A stretch of 64,000 nt of DNA from Verrucomicrobiota bacterium JB024 (lineage in GTDB: Bacteria > Verrucomicrobiota > Verrucomicrobiia > Opitutales > Cerasicoccaceae), in contig JAUTCS010000118.1 of assembly GCA_030673825.1 (NCBI GenBank), forward strand, positions 43,411 through 107,410, read 5' to 3'. Positions within the stretch are counted from its first letter, which is position 1, and every line of letters starts with the position of its first letter. The notes beneath the pieces are model-generated. The model was not told the DNA's origin. It did not search any database and saw only the letters and a list, made by a program, of their open reading frames with translations. The translations under genes and the position numbers were made by a program. Below, piece after piece: positions 32,285 to 41,754 of the stretch.

Positions 32285-33709
32285 ATGGGTAAGACCTTGT
32301 TTCATAAAGTCTGGGAAGACCACGCCGTGCGTAAGCTGCCCAACGGGCAGACGCAATTGTTCATCGGCACGCACCTCATTCACGAGGTGACCTCGCCGCA
32401 GGCCTTCGGCATGCTCCGCGACCTCGGGCTGACCGTCAAGTATCCCAGCCGCACCTTTGCGACGGTGGACCACATCGTGCCGACCAATGAGCTGGTCGAG
32501 CCCTACAGCGACCCGCTGGCCCAGGCCATGATCGAAGCCCTGCGCAAGAACACCAAGGAGTTCGGCATCACCTTTTTCGACACCAACACCGGCAAGCAGG
32601 GCATCGTCCACATCGTCGGCCCCGAGCAGGGCATCACCCAGCCGGGCACTACGATCGCCTGCGGCGACAGCCACACCGCCACGCACGGGGCCTTCGGGGC
32701 CATCGCGTTCGGGATCGGCACCAGCCAGGTGCGCGACGTACTCGCCACCCAGACCATGGCGCTGAGCCCGATGAAGGTCCGCCGCATCAACGTGGACGGC
32801 AAGCTCCTCCCCGGCGTTTACGCCAAGGACGTCATCCTGCACATCATCCGCCTGCTCGGCGTCAACGGCGGTCTCGGCTACGCCTACGAATACGGCGGCG
32901 AAGTCTTTGACAACTTCTCCATGGAGGAGCGCATGACCGTGTGCAACATGTCCATCGAGGGCGGCGCGCGCTGCGGCTATGTCAACCCCGACGAGAAGAC
33001 CTTCGAGTACCTCAAGGGCCGTCCCTACTGCCCCAACGGCGCGAAGTGGGAAGACGCCGTCAAGAAGTGGAAGTCCTACGCCAGCGACAAGGACGCCGAG
33101 TACGACGACGTCGTTAACATCAAGGCCGAGGACATCAAGCCGACCGTCACCTGGGGCATCAACCCCGGCCAGGCCGTCTTCATCGACGAAAACCTGCCCC
33201 TGCTCGAAGAACTGGAAGGCTCGGACCGCGCCACCGCCGCCGAGGCTTACGAACACATGTCGCTCACGCCCGGTCAGCCCATCCGCGGGACGAAAATCGA
33301 CGTGGCCTTTGTCGGCTCCTGCACCAACGGCCGCATGAGCGACCTGGAGGAGACCGCCAAGTACCTCAAGGGCAGGCACGTCGCCCCCGGCGTCACCGCC
33401 ATATGCGTGCCGGGCTCGCAGGTCGTGGCCCAGATCGCCGAAGCCAAGGGCCTGGACAAGATTTTCCGCGAGGCGGGCTTTGAATGGCGCGGCGCGGGCT
33501 GCTCCATGTGCCTGGCCATGAACCCGGACAAGCTCAAGGGCAACCAGCTCAGCGCCTCCTCCTCGAACCGCAACTTCAAGGGCCGCCAGGGCAGCCCGAC
33601 CGGCCGCACCATCCTGATGAGCCCGGTCATGGTCGCCGCCGCCGCCATCACCGGCGAGGTCTGCGACGCCCGCGAGGTCTTCGGCTTTGCCGAAACGGTC
33701 AGCGCGTAA
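32285..33709 (+). CDS. leuC: 3-isopropylmalate dehydratase large subunit
   Basis: With LeuD, isomerises 2- to 3-isopropylmalate in leucine biosynthesis, using a 4Fe-4S cluster. The 474-residue product keeps the aconitase-family elements: VDHIVPTNE near the N-terminus, [20 protein letters not shown], and the cluster cysteines in FVGSCTNGR and [13 protein letters not shown]. The terminal [11 protein letters not shown] is the substrate-loop motif. Length is normal. The gene ends with a strong terminator, so leuD more than 1 kb downstream is transcribed separately. Confidence 0.96.
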   Translation: MGKTLFHKVWEDHAVRKLPNGQTQLFIGTHLIHEVTSPQAFGMLRDLGLTVKYPSRTFATVDHIVPTNELVEPYSDPLAQAMIEALRKNTKEFGITFFDTNTGKQGIVHIVGPEQGITQPGTTIACGDSHTATHGAFGAIAFGIGTSQVRDVLATQTMALSPMKVRRINVDGKLLPGVYAKDVILHIIRLLGVNGGLGYAYEYGGEVFDNFSMEERMTVCNMSIEGGARCGYVNPDEKTFEYLKGRPYCPNGAKWEDAVKKWKSYASDKDAEYDDVVNIKAEDIKPTVTWGINPGQAVFIDENLPLLEELEGSDRATAAEAYEHMSLTPGQPIRGTKIDVAFVGSCTNGRMSDLEETAKYLKGRHVAPGVTAICVPGSQVVAQIAEAKGLDKIFREAGFEWRGAGCSMCLAMNPDKLKGNQLSASSSNRNFKGRQGSPTGRTILMSPVMVAAAAITGEVCDAREVFGFAETVSA

Positions 33710-33738
33710 GCAGGACTGCGTTTACCGATACCTTTCAC

Positions 33739-33775
33739 GAGGGCGGCCCCAAACGGGCCGCCCTCTTTTTTTTGG
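33739..33775 (+). terminator. Intrinsic terminator after leuC
   Basis: GAGGGCGGCCC and GGGCCGCCCTC form an 11-bp stem around CAAAC, followed by eight T residues. Confidence 0.92.
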
Positions 33776-33971
33776 GGGGGAGAACAGAGACATCGGATCG
33801 GGACCAGACGTAAGGCCGAAGTCAGCCACCGCCCCGACCATCGTCACGTACGCGACGACACATACACCGCCACACCCATAGTACGGGGATTGTGTCGGGC
33901 GGGTTACGTTTTCGCAACGGTCGGCAGTTAAGGTTGATTCCCCCGCCCCGGGCGAATGCATTATCCGTCCC

Positions 33972-34712
33972 ATGTTTTATCTGCGCCTACTACTGCTGAC
34001 CGCCCTGCTCCCGCTCAGCGCCTCCGCCGAGATGCTGCTGACCTCCTCGTGGACGATCAACTGCATCGATGGGGATGCGCCTGAGGCCGCTGCCCTCGGG
34101 CAGGAGTACTCCGTCACGGTACGCTACGATGAGACGGCGGTTCCGGTCTATGACGAGGCATACGATCACTGGGACTTCACGAACCCGTCCATGACGATGA
34201 CCCTCTCAATCCCCGAGGCAGGGGTCGAGCTGTCCGCCTTGGCCTATGCAAGCTTGAGCGGAGGAGACTCAGCCAGGCTCGCATTCGCCTCGTATTTCTT
34301 TAGCGATGAACTCGGAGACTACCTCTTGATGTCGCTAGTTTTCGGAGAAATCGATCAAGACCTGTTGAACCAAACGGCCCTGCCGACAGACGCCTCCCAA
34401 CTCCCCACAGCCGGAGTACTGATGCTGGTCAGCGTGAATCCCCTTCCAATGCAGACCATACAATGGATAGTTGGCGCCATGACGGAACAGCCGACGCTTG
34501 AGCCTTATACGGGCGCTGGCAGCGGGATCACCACCCCCTCCGGTCCTTACGTCGGATATGATGGCCCGCCGATAGAGGAAATGCCGCCCCTCGACATCGA
34601 CCTGAGCACCGCTACCCTCACCCTCGAACAGGTCCCCGAACCCGCCACCTGGGCGATCGCAGGCGGGGGGCTGGCCTTGGTCGCCGGGGTCTTCGCCCGA
34701 CGCCGCCGGTAA
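33972..34712 (+). CDS. PEP-CTERM sorted exported protein
   Basis: The 246-residue product has a signal peptide (MFYLRLLLLTALLPLSASA). A beta-rich ectodomain follows, with no family I recognise. The C-terminus is a canonical PEP-CTERM signal: VPEPATWAIAGGGLALVAG, then FARRRR. The protein should be exported, cleaved by an exosortase and handed to the cell surface, typically with exopolysaccharide. No exosortase is in the window. It lies between leuC and leuD, an unusual interruption. Confidence 0.88.
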   Translation: MFYLRLLLLTALLPLSASAEMLLTSSWTINCIDGDAPEAAALGQEYSVTVRYDETAVPVYDEAYDHWDFTNPSMTMTLSIPEAGVELSALAYASLSGGDSARLAFASYFFSDELGDYLLMSLVFGEIDQDLLNQTALPTDASQLPTAGVLMLVSVNPLPMQTIQWIVGAMTEQPTLEPYTGAGSGITTPSGPYVGYDGPPIEEMPPLDIDLSTATLTLEQVPEPATWAIAGGGLALVAGVFARRRR

Positions 34713-34835
34713 GCATCCGCAGCAACCCAGCTGATTGCCCAGTGGCGGCGGGACGCCGGTATCGCGGACCGAGCGCAAAACGCGCCGCTTTTTCGCATTG
34801 CGCAGGCGGGGGGCTTGTGCCAAATTCTTTCCTTT

Positions 34836-35435
34836 ATGGCAGCTTTGGAAAAGATCACCAAGGTCACCGGTCGGGCCGTTCCCGTGCCGGGTGACGATGT
34901 GGACACCGACCGGATCATCCCGGCCCGCTTCATGAAGTGCGTCACTTTCGACGGCCTGGGCGAGTTCGCCTTCTACGACGTGCGCTACGACGGCGAAGGC
35001 AAAAAGAAGCCCCACCCGCTCAACGAAAAGCGCTTCGAAGGTGCGACCATCATGCTCGTGGGCTCGAACTTCGGCTGCGGCAGCTCCCGCGAGCACGCCC
35101 CGCAGAGCCTGCACAAGTTCGGCGTGCGCGCCATCATCGGCCTCAGCTACGCGGAAATCTTCTTCGGTAACGCCACCACACTCGGCATGCCCTGCGTCTC
35201 CGTGGACAAGGACACCCTCCACACGCTGACCCAGATCGTCGAGTCTCACCCGGACAAGGCCCTGACCATCGACCTGGAAAAGATGACCGTCACCGCCGGC
35301 GAAAACAGCTACCCGATCAAGCTGGCTGAAACCGCCCGCGAAGGCCTGCTGGCCGGCGAGTGGGACCCGCTCGCCCTCCTGCTGAACAAGCCCGAGGACA
35401 TCGAAACCGTCGCCGACCGCCTCCACTACGTCTAA
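34836..35435 (+). CDS. leuD: 3-isopropylmalate dehydratase small subunit
   Basis: Partner of LeuC. The 199-residue product has the swivel-domain motifs: PGDDVDTDRIIPARFM, GSNFGCGSSREHAP and IIGLSYAEIFFGNA. I chose the ATG at 34836 (MAALEKITK), which aligns with homologues; an in-frame start at 34815 adds seven residues. An intrinsic terminator follows. Separated from leuC by a PEP-CTERM gene. Confidence 0.95.
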   Translation: MAALEKITKVTGRAVPVPGDDVDTDRIIPARFMKCVTFDGLGEFAFYDVRYDGEGKKKPHPLNEKRFEGATIMLVGSNFGCGSSREHAPQSLHKFGVRAIIGLSYAEIFFGNATTLGMPCVSVDKDTLHTLTQIVESHPDKALTIDLEKMTVTAGENSYPIKLAETAREGLLAGEWDPLALLLNKPEDIETVADRLHYV

Positions 35436-35472
35436 GCAGTCGCAGGGCGGAGACGCCCGTTCGTTTTTCATC

Positions 35473-35506
35473 AGCCAGGCCGCCCGCGCGGTCTGGCTTT
35501 TTTTAG
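35473..35506 (+). terminator. Intrinsic terminator after leuD
   Basis: AGCCAGGCCG and CGGTCTGGCT pair with one G-T mismatch around a CCCGCG loop, followed by a T-run. Confidence 0.88.
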
Positions 35507-35559
35507 CCTTGCGCGGGGGCGGGATTTAGCCCGTCTTGGGTGGGACCTTATTGGCGCTT

Positions 35560-36147
35560 ATGATTAGTTTCCTCCACGACATCGGCCTGACCTTCCTCAT
35601 CCCGCTGGGACTGTGCTCCATATTGGCGGTCTTTATCATCGTCGAGCGCCTGATCGCGCTGCGCAGCTCACGCATCCTGCCGAAGAGCCTGGTGGACAGC
35701 TTCGTGACCGGCGACGTGCTGGAGCTGGAGGGCGATCCGCACTCCGTCGGGGGCCGTATCCTTTTCTTCTACAAGCTCAACGCGCCCGATCCGGACGCGC
35801 TCAAAGCCTTTGCCGCGCTGGAAATCGCCCGTCTGGAACGGGGTATGTTCATCCTCGACATTGTGGTTGGCGCCGCGCCGCTGCTGGGCCTGCTCGGCAC
35901 CGTCACCGGCCTGATCGACGTCTTCCAGGGCATCGACCCTGAGAGCGGCATGCCCGACCCCAGCCAGTTTGTCCAGGGTATCGCCCTGGCCCTTGGCACG
36001 ACCATGCTCGGCCTGTCCATCGCCATCCCCGCCCTCGTGGGTAACAGCTACCTGACGCGCCGGGTGGACATGCTCAGCGCCCAGATCAACGTCGGGGTCG
36101 AACGCATGATCGACATCGCCAAGTCCAAGCTCGCCAAGAAAGCCTGA
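35560..36147 (+). CDS. MotA/TolQ/ExbB proton channel family protein
   Basis: Inner-membrane subunit of an ion-driven energiser that powers TonB- or Tol-type outer-membrane processes. The 195-residue product has TM1 (about 4-27), a cytoplasmic loop, and TM2/TM3 in the conserved MotA_ExbB block: IVVGAAPLLGLLGTVTGLIDVFQG and GIALALGTTMLGLSIAIPAL. I chose the ATG at 35560; a TTG at 35536 is possible. It is 9 bp upstream of the ExbD/TolR partner. Whether it serves TonB or Tol cannot be told without a third component. Confidence 0.9.
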   Translation: MISFLHDIGLTFLIPLGLCSILAVFIIVERLIALRSSRILPKSLVDSFVTGDVLELEGDPHSVGGRILFFYKLNAPDPDALKAFAALEIARLERGMFILDIVVGAAPLLGLLGTVTGLIDVFQGIDPESGMPDPSQFVQGIALALGTTMLGLSIAIPALVGNSYLTRRVDMLSAQINVGVERMIDIAKSKLAKKA

Positions 36148-36156
36148 GGTCGCCGG

Positions 36157-36549
36157 ATGAACATCCAGAAGCGCAGGAAAAAGACCGAGATCAACATCGT
36201 CCCGTTGATCGACGTGCTGATTGTGCTCATCTTCTTCTTTCTGATGTCGATGCAGTTCAAAAACATGGACGTGCTCAACATCACCCCGCCGAAGATGGAG
36301 ACCGCCGGCAAGGACAAGGAGATCGTCCAGCTCATGGTCGGCATCGACACCGAGGGCCAGTACTTCATCGACAGCAAGCCCGTCACCGAGGACGAGCTCA
36401 TCGCGGCCTTTGACGCCGCCGCCGCTCAGCCCGAGCCGCCCTCCGTGCTCGTCATGGCCGACGAGGACGCCCCCATCAAGACCCTCGCCTTCGTCATGGA
36501 CCAGTCCCGCAAGGCCAAGCTCCCCAAGGTCCGCATGCAGACCCGCTAA
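36157..36549 (+). CDS. Biopolymer transporter ExbD/TolR family protein
   Basis: The 130-residue product has a short basic N-terminus, one transmembrane helix with the conserved proton-carrying Asp (D19 in VPLIDVLIVLIFFFL) and a periplasmic domain ending in a Gln/Lys-rich tail. It is paired with the ExbB-like gene. A decayed copy of the post-stop hairpin repeat follows the stop codon. Confidence 0.9.
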   Translation: MNIQKRRKKTEINIVPLIDVLIVLIFFFLMSMQFKNMDVLNITPPKMETAGKDKEIVQLMVGIDTEGQYFIDSKPVTEDELIAAFDAAAAQPEPPSVLVMADEDAPIKTLAFVMDQSRKAKLPKVRMQTR

Positions 36550-36882
36550 CGGGTTGCACCCGCTGGCATTAAGGGGTCCCGGCTGGACCAGCAATCTTCC
36601 CCCACGCGACCGGACAGGCCGCTTACCCCGAATCTGGTCAAAGGTGAAGCGACCCAAAGCTTTCGCCGCAAGCGGCTACACCGAACTCGTCATGTTCCGC
36701 TCGCGCCCGTATTCCCAACCCGCTATTGCACCTACGTGCCGTAGCAGCGATTGACAACCCCAACGGGGTTGCGTCCCCTCAGCCCCGGGTTGCTCCGCTA
36801 CCCGGGGACAATATCGGCGGATGTTCCCCTCCCATCAACCCCAACGGGGTTGCGCAAAAAATGTGATGCCGCCTCGTCTCCC
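36550..36882. repeat. Repeat-filled region between convergent genes
   Basis: This holds 333 bases without a gene. 36559-36635 is a decayed third copy of the post-stop hairpin repeat (CCCGCTGGCATTAAGGGG... ending GGCCGCTTACCCC). CAACCCCAACGGGGTTG occurs twice (36757-36773 and 36837-36853), with a CCCCGGGT...ACCCGGGG stem between. This pair resembles REP-like elements known from many environmental bacteria. Confidence 0.7.
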
Positions 36883-37548
36883 TCAGCGCGTGACCGCACC
36901 GCCGTAGAAGTACCAGCCCAGGCCGATGAAGAAGAGAAAATTCCCGTACAGGGCGTGCTCCAGCGTGACCAGCGCGAGCGAACGCGTCTTCGCGTAGGTC
37001 GTGGCGAAGATCAGCCCGCCGACGAAGCTCAGAGCCGGGGCCACCGGGTTGATAAAGAGCACGTGTGCGTACGCGAACACCACCGCGCTCGCCAACACGA
37101 CCGCCCACTGCGCCGGAAAGAACACCCGGTAGCGCCCGAAAAAGAAGGTGCAGAAAATGAACTCCTGCGGTAGCGCCGAGAGCAGCGGGTACAGCACAAA
37201 CAGGATCAGCATGAACCCGGGCCGGTGCCGCGGCAACGAGAGCATCCGCTCCGGATCGTAGAAGGATAGAAACGCCGCCATCGCCGCCGCCACAACGACG
37301 AAGCGCAACAGGATGACGCGCAGATTCGCCCGGTTGACCTCGCGCCAGCGCCACACCTCGCCCCACCCCCGGTGAAACTTTAGCCGGTACACCACCGCGC
37401 AGTACAGCGTCGCCGCCCACAGAAACAGAATCATCTCCCCCGCCAGCCGGTACACGATGATCACCGTCGGCAACCCCACACACAACAGTGCGAACTCTAG
37501 GGTGAGGAGCGCCCGGCTGACCAAAGAAGGCTTACGCGGCGAGTGCAT
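36883..37548 (-). CDS. CPBP-like integral membrane protein
   Basis: The 221-residue product has about six hydrophobic helices. It shows the pattern of the CPBP (Abi/CAAX protease 2) family: a Glu-containing motif LPQEFIFCTFFFGRY, then VFAYAHVLF and LVTLEHALYGNFLF supplying two His. The first motif has one Glu rather than EExxxR, so activity is uncertain. It could be an intramembrane protease or a degenerate relative. It is on the same strand as the small membrane protein at 37606. Confidence 0.7.
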   Translation of the reverse strand: MHSPRKPSLVSRALLTLEFALLCVGLPTVIIVYRLAGEMILFLWAATLYCAVVYRLKFHRGWGEVWRWREVNRANLRVILLRFVVVAAAMAAFLSFYDPERMLSLPRHRPGFMLILFVLYPLLSALPQEFIFCTFFFGRYRVFFPAQWAVVLASAVVFAYAHVLFINPVAPALSFVGGLIFATTYAKTRSLALVTLEHALYGNFLFFIGLGWYFYGGAVTR

Positions 37549-37605
37549 ACCTCAACCACCGTATAGCTCCAGATGCGCCTGGCAAGCCGGGGCGGCAAAC
37601 GAAGG

Positions 37606-38001
37606 TTACGAGATGAGGTGTCCGATGATCTCGACCACCGGCCGGAAGAGCGCGTCCCGCATGGATAGGTACAGGGCAACAAAGCCCAGTGTGCTAACAG
37701 CCAGCAGAGCTAGCGGCCAGAGCGCCCGCAGCACAAACACGAGCATGAGCACGGCGGCCGTCCACACACCGGTCACAATAGCGATGCTCAGCGCCCCGTC
37801 CAGCACCCACGCCGTCGTCACCGGCAGATTCGCCCCACCCAGTATATCGTCGTAGATCTTCTGATAAGTCCCACATTTGAGAGCGAGCGAGATGATCAGT
37901 AGCGCGACCAGCACCAGGATGACCGAGCACACACACTTGAAGGTGAGCGAGAGAAACCGCACTTCGCGGCGCAGCGCAACGATTTCTGTTTCCGGATTCA
38001 T
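37606..38001 (-). CDS. Small membrane protein of unknown function
   Basis: The 131-residue product has about three transmembrane helices (21-43, 64-90, 91-112) and a short charged N-terminus (MNPETEIVALRREVRFL). No family recognised. It lies between glnS and the CPBP-like gene on the same strand, 57 bp from each, and might share their transcript. Confidence 0.6.
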   Translation of the reverse strand: MNPETEIVALRREVRFLSLTFKCVCSVILVLVALLIISLALKCGTYQKIYDDILGGANLPVTTAWVLDGALSIAIVTGVWTAAVLMLVFVLRALWPLALLAVSTLGFVALYLSMRDALFRPVVEIIGHLIS

Positions 38002-38058
38002 GATGGTGAAAAAAGTAACTTGGTCACTCTTCCTGCTCCACCCCAGCTCGGCCTATCC

Positions 38059-39729
38059 TTACCCTTCCTGTTTCGCCCAGGAATCGCGGAGGGTGACGGT
38101 GCGGTTGTAGATCGGGCGTTCGCCGGGGACGTGGTCGAGGCTGTCGGGCGTAAAATACCCGATGCGCTCGAACTGGAAATGCGCGCCGGGCTCGGCGGTG
38201 GCCAGCGCGGGCTCGACGTAGGCCGTGACGGTCTGGAGCGAGTCCGGATTGACGAAGTCCGTAAAGGGCCGGTCTTTGTCCGCCTCGGGCTTTTCCACGG
38301 AAAAGAGCCGGTCGAACAGCCGCACCTCGGCGGGCACGGCCTGGTCGGCGCTGACCCAGTGGATCACGCCCTTGACCTTGCGGTCCTCCGGGTTGGTGTG
38401 GAGCGTGTCCAGGTCGGCGGTGCACAGCACGCGGGTGATGTTGCCCTGCGCGTCCTTTTCCACCGACTCGGCCTTGATGATGTAGGCGTAGCGCAGGCGG
38501 ACCTCCCCACCCGGCTTTAAGCGGAAATACTTGCGGTTGGCCTCCTCGCGGAAGTCCTCCCGCTCGATGAACAGCCGCCCGGAGAAGGGAATCTTACGCG
38601 TCCCGGCGGACTCGTCCTCGGGGTTGTTGACCGCGTCCACCTCGACCACTTTGTCGGCGGGCCAGTTGGTGATGACGATCTCCAGCGGGTCGAGCACGGC
38701 CATGCGGCGCTCGGCGGAGCGGTTGAGCTCGTCGCGGGCGGCGTACTCGAGCAGGGCGATGTCGCTGGTGGAGTTAAACTTGGTCAGCCCAACCTTTTCG
38801 ATAAAGGCGCGCACGGCCTGCGGAGGGATGCCCCGGCGGCGCATCCCCGAGAGGGTCGGCATGCGCGGATCGTCCCAGCCCCAGACGAAGCCCTCCTCGA
38901 CCAGCGTGCGCAGCTTGCGCTTGCTCACCACGGTGTAGTTGAGGTTGAGCCGGGCGAACTCGGTCTGCTTCGAGGGAAAGATGCCGAGTTTTTCGATAAA
39001 CCAGTCGTAGAGCGGGCGGTGGTCCTCGAACTCCAGCGAGCACAGCGAGTGCGTAATCTGCTCGATCGAGTCGCTCTGCCCGTGGGTGAAGTCGTAGCTG
39101 GGATAAATGCACCACTTGTCGCCGGTGCGGTGGTGGTGCATGCGCTTGATGCGGTACATGACCGGGTCGCGCAGGTTCATGTTCGGGGCGGCCATGTCGA
39201 TCTTGGCGCGCAGGACCATGGCCCCGTCGTCAAACTCGCCCGCGCGCATGCGCTCGAACAGGTCCACGCTCTCGGCGGCGGGCCGGTCGCGGTACGGGCT
39301 GTTGGTGCCCGGCTCGGTCAGGGTGCCGCGCCCGAGGCGGATCTCCTCCGGGGTGGACTCGTCCACGTAGGCGAGGCCCTTGTTGATCAGGTCGATGGCC
39401 CAGGTGTAGAGCTGCTCAAAGTAGTCGCTCGCGTAGCATTCCTCGTCCCACTCGAAGCCCAGCCAGCGGATATCGGTCTTGATCGCGTTGACAAACTCCT
39501 GGCTCTCCTTCTCGGGGTTGGTGTCGTCGAAGCGCAGGTTGCACTTGCCGCCGAACTCCTCGGCGATGCCGAAGTTCAGGCACACGGCCTTGGCGTGGCC
39601 GATTTGCAGGTAGCCGTTGGGTTCCGGGGGGAAGCGCGTGTGCACGCGCCCACCGTGTTTGCCCGCCGCGACATCTTCGGCGATCATCTGGCGGATAAAG
39701 TCCTTCGGCTTGTCGGTCGCTTCGCTCAT
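38059..39729 (-). CDS. glnS: Glutaminyl-tRNA synthetase
   Basis: Charges tRNA-Gln with glutamine. The 556-residue product matches the usual length. Motifs: class I HIGH variant [25 protein letters not shown], the substrate loop, and KMSKS variant VVSKRKL. The C-terminal beta-barrel anticodon domains follow. I chose the ATG at 39729 (MSEATDK); the longer ORF adds 16 unlikely residues. Direct charging implies tRNA-Gln does not depend on the amidotransferase route in this organism. Confidence 0.95.
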   Translation of the reverse strand: MSEATDKPKDFIRQMIAEDVAAGKHGGRVHTRFPPEPNGYLQIGHAKAVCLNFGIAEEFGGKCNLRFDDTNPEKESQEFVNAIKTDIRWLGFEWDEECYASDYFEQLYTWAIDLINKGLAYVDESTPEEIRLGRGTLTEPGTNSPYRDRPAAESVDLFERMRAGEFDDGAMVLRAKIDMAAPNMNLRDPVMYRIKRMHHHRTGDKWCIYPSYDFTHGQSDSIEQITHSLCSLEFEDHRPLYDWFIEKLGIFPSKQTEFARLNLNYTVVSKRKLRTLVEEGFVWGWDDPRMPTLSGMRRRGIPPQAVRAFIEKVGLTKFNSTSDIALLEYAARDELNRSAERRMAVLDPLEIVITNWPADKVVEVDAVNNPEDESAGTRKIPFSGRLFIEREDFREEANRKYFRLKPGGEVRLRYAYIIKAESVEKDAQGNITRVLCTADLDTLHTNPEDRKVKGVIHWVSADQAVPAEVRLFDRLFSVEKPEADKDRPFTDFVNPDSLQTVTAYVEPALATAEPGAHFQFERIGYFTPDSLDHVPGERPIYNRTVTLRDSWAKQEG

Positions 39730-39977
39730 AATCGAATCTGGTATGCAAATCCCAACCGCGCCGCTTGTCCAACCCATTTCACGATCTGGCGCTCAAAACC
39801 GCACCGGTAAAGGCACGGCAGTCTCCGCCCCCAATGCCTGCCCGGTACAGTGCCCGGACACCCTCGCCGCCCCATTCGGCGCTCCGCCGACAGAAGCGCA
39901 ATCCCTGCCACCCTCGCGGTTTGACACTCCCGGCTAAGCATGCAGCCTAGTGGCATCATTCCCGCTCTCTGACTATC

Positions 39978-41135
39978 ATGGCCGACGATCTCTCCCACGC
40001 CCACTCTTCCCAACCCACGCGCGGCCTCTTCCGCGAAGAGCTGCCCCTGTGGGTCGGCGCGGTCAGCGTCCTCATCCTCATGAGCGTGGGAGCGTCCTGG
40101 CTCAGGGACCTGGGCAACCCGCTCGCCTACGGGCTGCTGTTCGCGTGGGTCTTCGGGATTATGCTCTGGCTGTCGTTTTCCGTGGTCAAGCACGCCGACT
40201 GCCTCGCCATCAAGCTCGGCGAACCCTACGGCACGCTCATCCTGACCCTCTCGGTCATCAGCATCGAGGTCGTCATGATCACGGCGGTCATGCTCACCGG
40301 CGGTGAAAACCCCGCCCTGGCCCGCGATACGATGTTTTCCGTGCTCATGATCGTGCTCAATGGCATGCTCGGTCTCACCCTGCTGGTCGGTGGCTGGAAA
40401 CACCGCGAGCAGACTCATAACCTACAGGGCTCGAACGCCTACCTGGCCGTGATTATCCCGCTGGCCGGACTCGGGCTGATCCTGCCGCGCTTCACCGACT
40501 CGGAGCCCGGCGGCGTCCCCTCCACCCTGATGGAGGTCTTCCTCGCCGCCTCGGCCATCCTGCTGTATGGCATCTTCCTGGCCATGCAGAGCGGGCGGCA
40601 CCGGGACTTTTTCCAGGCCCCCGCCGTCGCCCCCGGCTCCCACGACGCCCCCGGCGGGCACGACGACCACGGCGACCTCGTCATCCGCTCGACGACCTTC
40701 CACGCGGTTTTCCTCTTTCTGACCATGCTGCCCATCGTCCTGCTGTCCAAAAAGATGGCCCTGCTGGTGGACCACGGCATGAGCGTGCTGAACGCCCCGC
40801 AGGCCCTGGGCGGCTTTCTGGTGGCCATCCTCGTGCTCTCGCCCGAGGGCATGGGCGCGATCAAGGCCGCCCTCTCCAACCGTCTCCAGCGCACGGTCAA
40901 CATCTCCCTGGGCTCGGCCCTGGCCACCATCGGCCTGACCATCCCGGCGGTGCTCATCGTCAGCCTGACCACGGGCAAGGTGATCGAGCTGGGCCTGGAG
41001 CCGCCCGAAATCCTCCTGCTCGCCCTCTCCGTCGGCGTCGCCGTGGTGAACTTCTCCAGCCCCCGCACCAATCTCCTCCAAGGCGCCGTCCACCTCATCC
41101 TCTTCTTCGCCTACCTGCTGCTGATCTTTGATTGA
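39978..41135 (+). CDS. chaA: ChaA-type Ca2+(Na+)/H+ antiporter
   Basis: Inner-membrane cation/proton exchanger of the CaCA superfamily. The 385-residue product has about eleven transmembrane helices and both signature repeats: GEPYGTLILTLSVISIEVVM (alpha-1) and LVLSPEGMGAIKAALSNR...GSALATIGLTIPAV (alpha-2), each with the transport Glu. A His/Asp-rich cytoplasmic loop (PGSHDAPGGHDDHGD) may bind metal. Divergent from glnS across 248 bases, in which I see only a weak TTGACA box near 39926. Confidence 0.88.
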   Translation: MADDLSHAHSSQPTRGLFREELPLWVGAVSVLILMSVGASWLRDLGNPLAYGLLFAWVFGIMLWLSFSVVKHADCLAIKLGEPYGTLILTLSVISIEVVMITAVMLTGGENPALARDTMFSVLMIVLNGMLGLTLLVGGWKHREQTHNLQGSNAYLAVIIPLAGLGLILPRFTDSEPGGVPSTLMEVFLAASAILLYGIFLAMQSGRHRDFFQAPAVAPGSHDAPGGHDDHGDLVIRSTTFHAVFLFLTMLPIVLLSKKMALLVDHGMSVLNAPQALGGFLVAILVLSPEGMGAIKAALSNRLQRTVNISLGSALATIGLTIPAVLIVSLTTGKVIELGLEPPEILLLALSVGVAVVNFSSPRTNLLQGAVHLILFFAYLLLIFD

Positions 41136-41201
41136 GGCAGGCACTTGGACAGAGTCCTGAACCGGTGGGGTTGTCGCATCACCGATGACGCTATCGGTGA
41201 C

Positions 41202-41654
41202 TTACTTCGCGCTCTCGCTCACGGCCTTGGCGAGGGTGACCGTCAAGTTAAATGAAATCCCGGTGCTTTTCATCAGCGGGAAGGTATCGCCTGGCTTGCA
41301 GGTAAGCTCTCCTTCATAGGAACACATGGACGTGTAAACCCCAGTCTTTGCATCGGGCTCGACCTTGTAGCCGGACAAATTTAGCAGAAAATGATACTTA
41401 CCGTCGCGCATTACCAGTCGGGAGCAGCGCAGGCTAAACTCCGCGTCCTTGTGGCGGGCTCGCATCTCCATATCTGGTCCCGTCCCGGAGAGTGCCATTT
41501 CAAAGGGGTTTCCTGCCACTTCCCCCGTCAGGCTGAGCGTAACGACATGATCGAGGGCGGTGTTCTCGCGCTCCTCGGCAGCGTAAGCCTGAGGAGTCAG
41601 GAAGACTCCAATTAACATAAAGAAAAAAAGGCAGAGCGGAGATGGGTTTTTCAT
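41202..41654 (-). CDS. Exported hypothetical protein
   Basis: The 150-residue product has a signal peptide (MKNPSPLCLFFFMLIGVFL, cleavage near AYAA) and a small beta-rich domain with three Cys (SLRCSRL, SMCSYEG, LTCKPG). No family recognised. I chose the ATG at 41654 over an upstream TTG because the signal peptide starts there. Convergent with chaA. Confidence 0.65.
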   Translation of the reverse strand: MKNPSPLCLFFFMLIGVFLTPQAYAAEERENTALDHVVTLSLTGEVAGNPFEMALSGTGPDMEMRARHKDAEFSLRCSRLVMRDGKYHFLLNLSGYKVEPDAKTGVYTSMCSYEGELTCKPGDTFPLMKSTGISFNLTVTLAKAVSESAK

Positions 41655-41754
41655 AGCGGGTAACAACGCCTGAACGTTAAACCGCCGCCATACTCATTGC
41701 CAGCAAATTATAATACAGGACTGCGGCAAGCAAACGCGCAACCCCTCCTGCGGC

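Noticed and set aside
36883..37548. Bacteriocin immunity (Abi) gene
   Set aside because: CPBP proteins are often annotated this way, but nothing nearby encodes a bacteriocin, so I keep the family name only.
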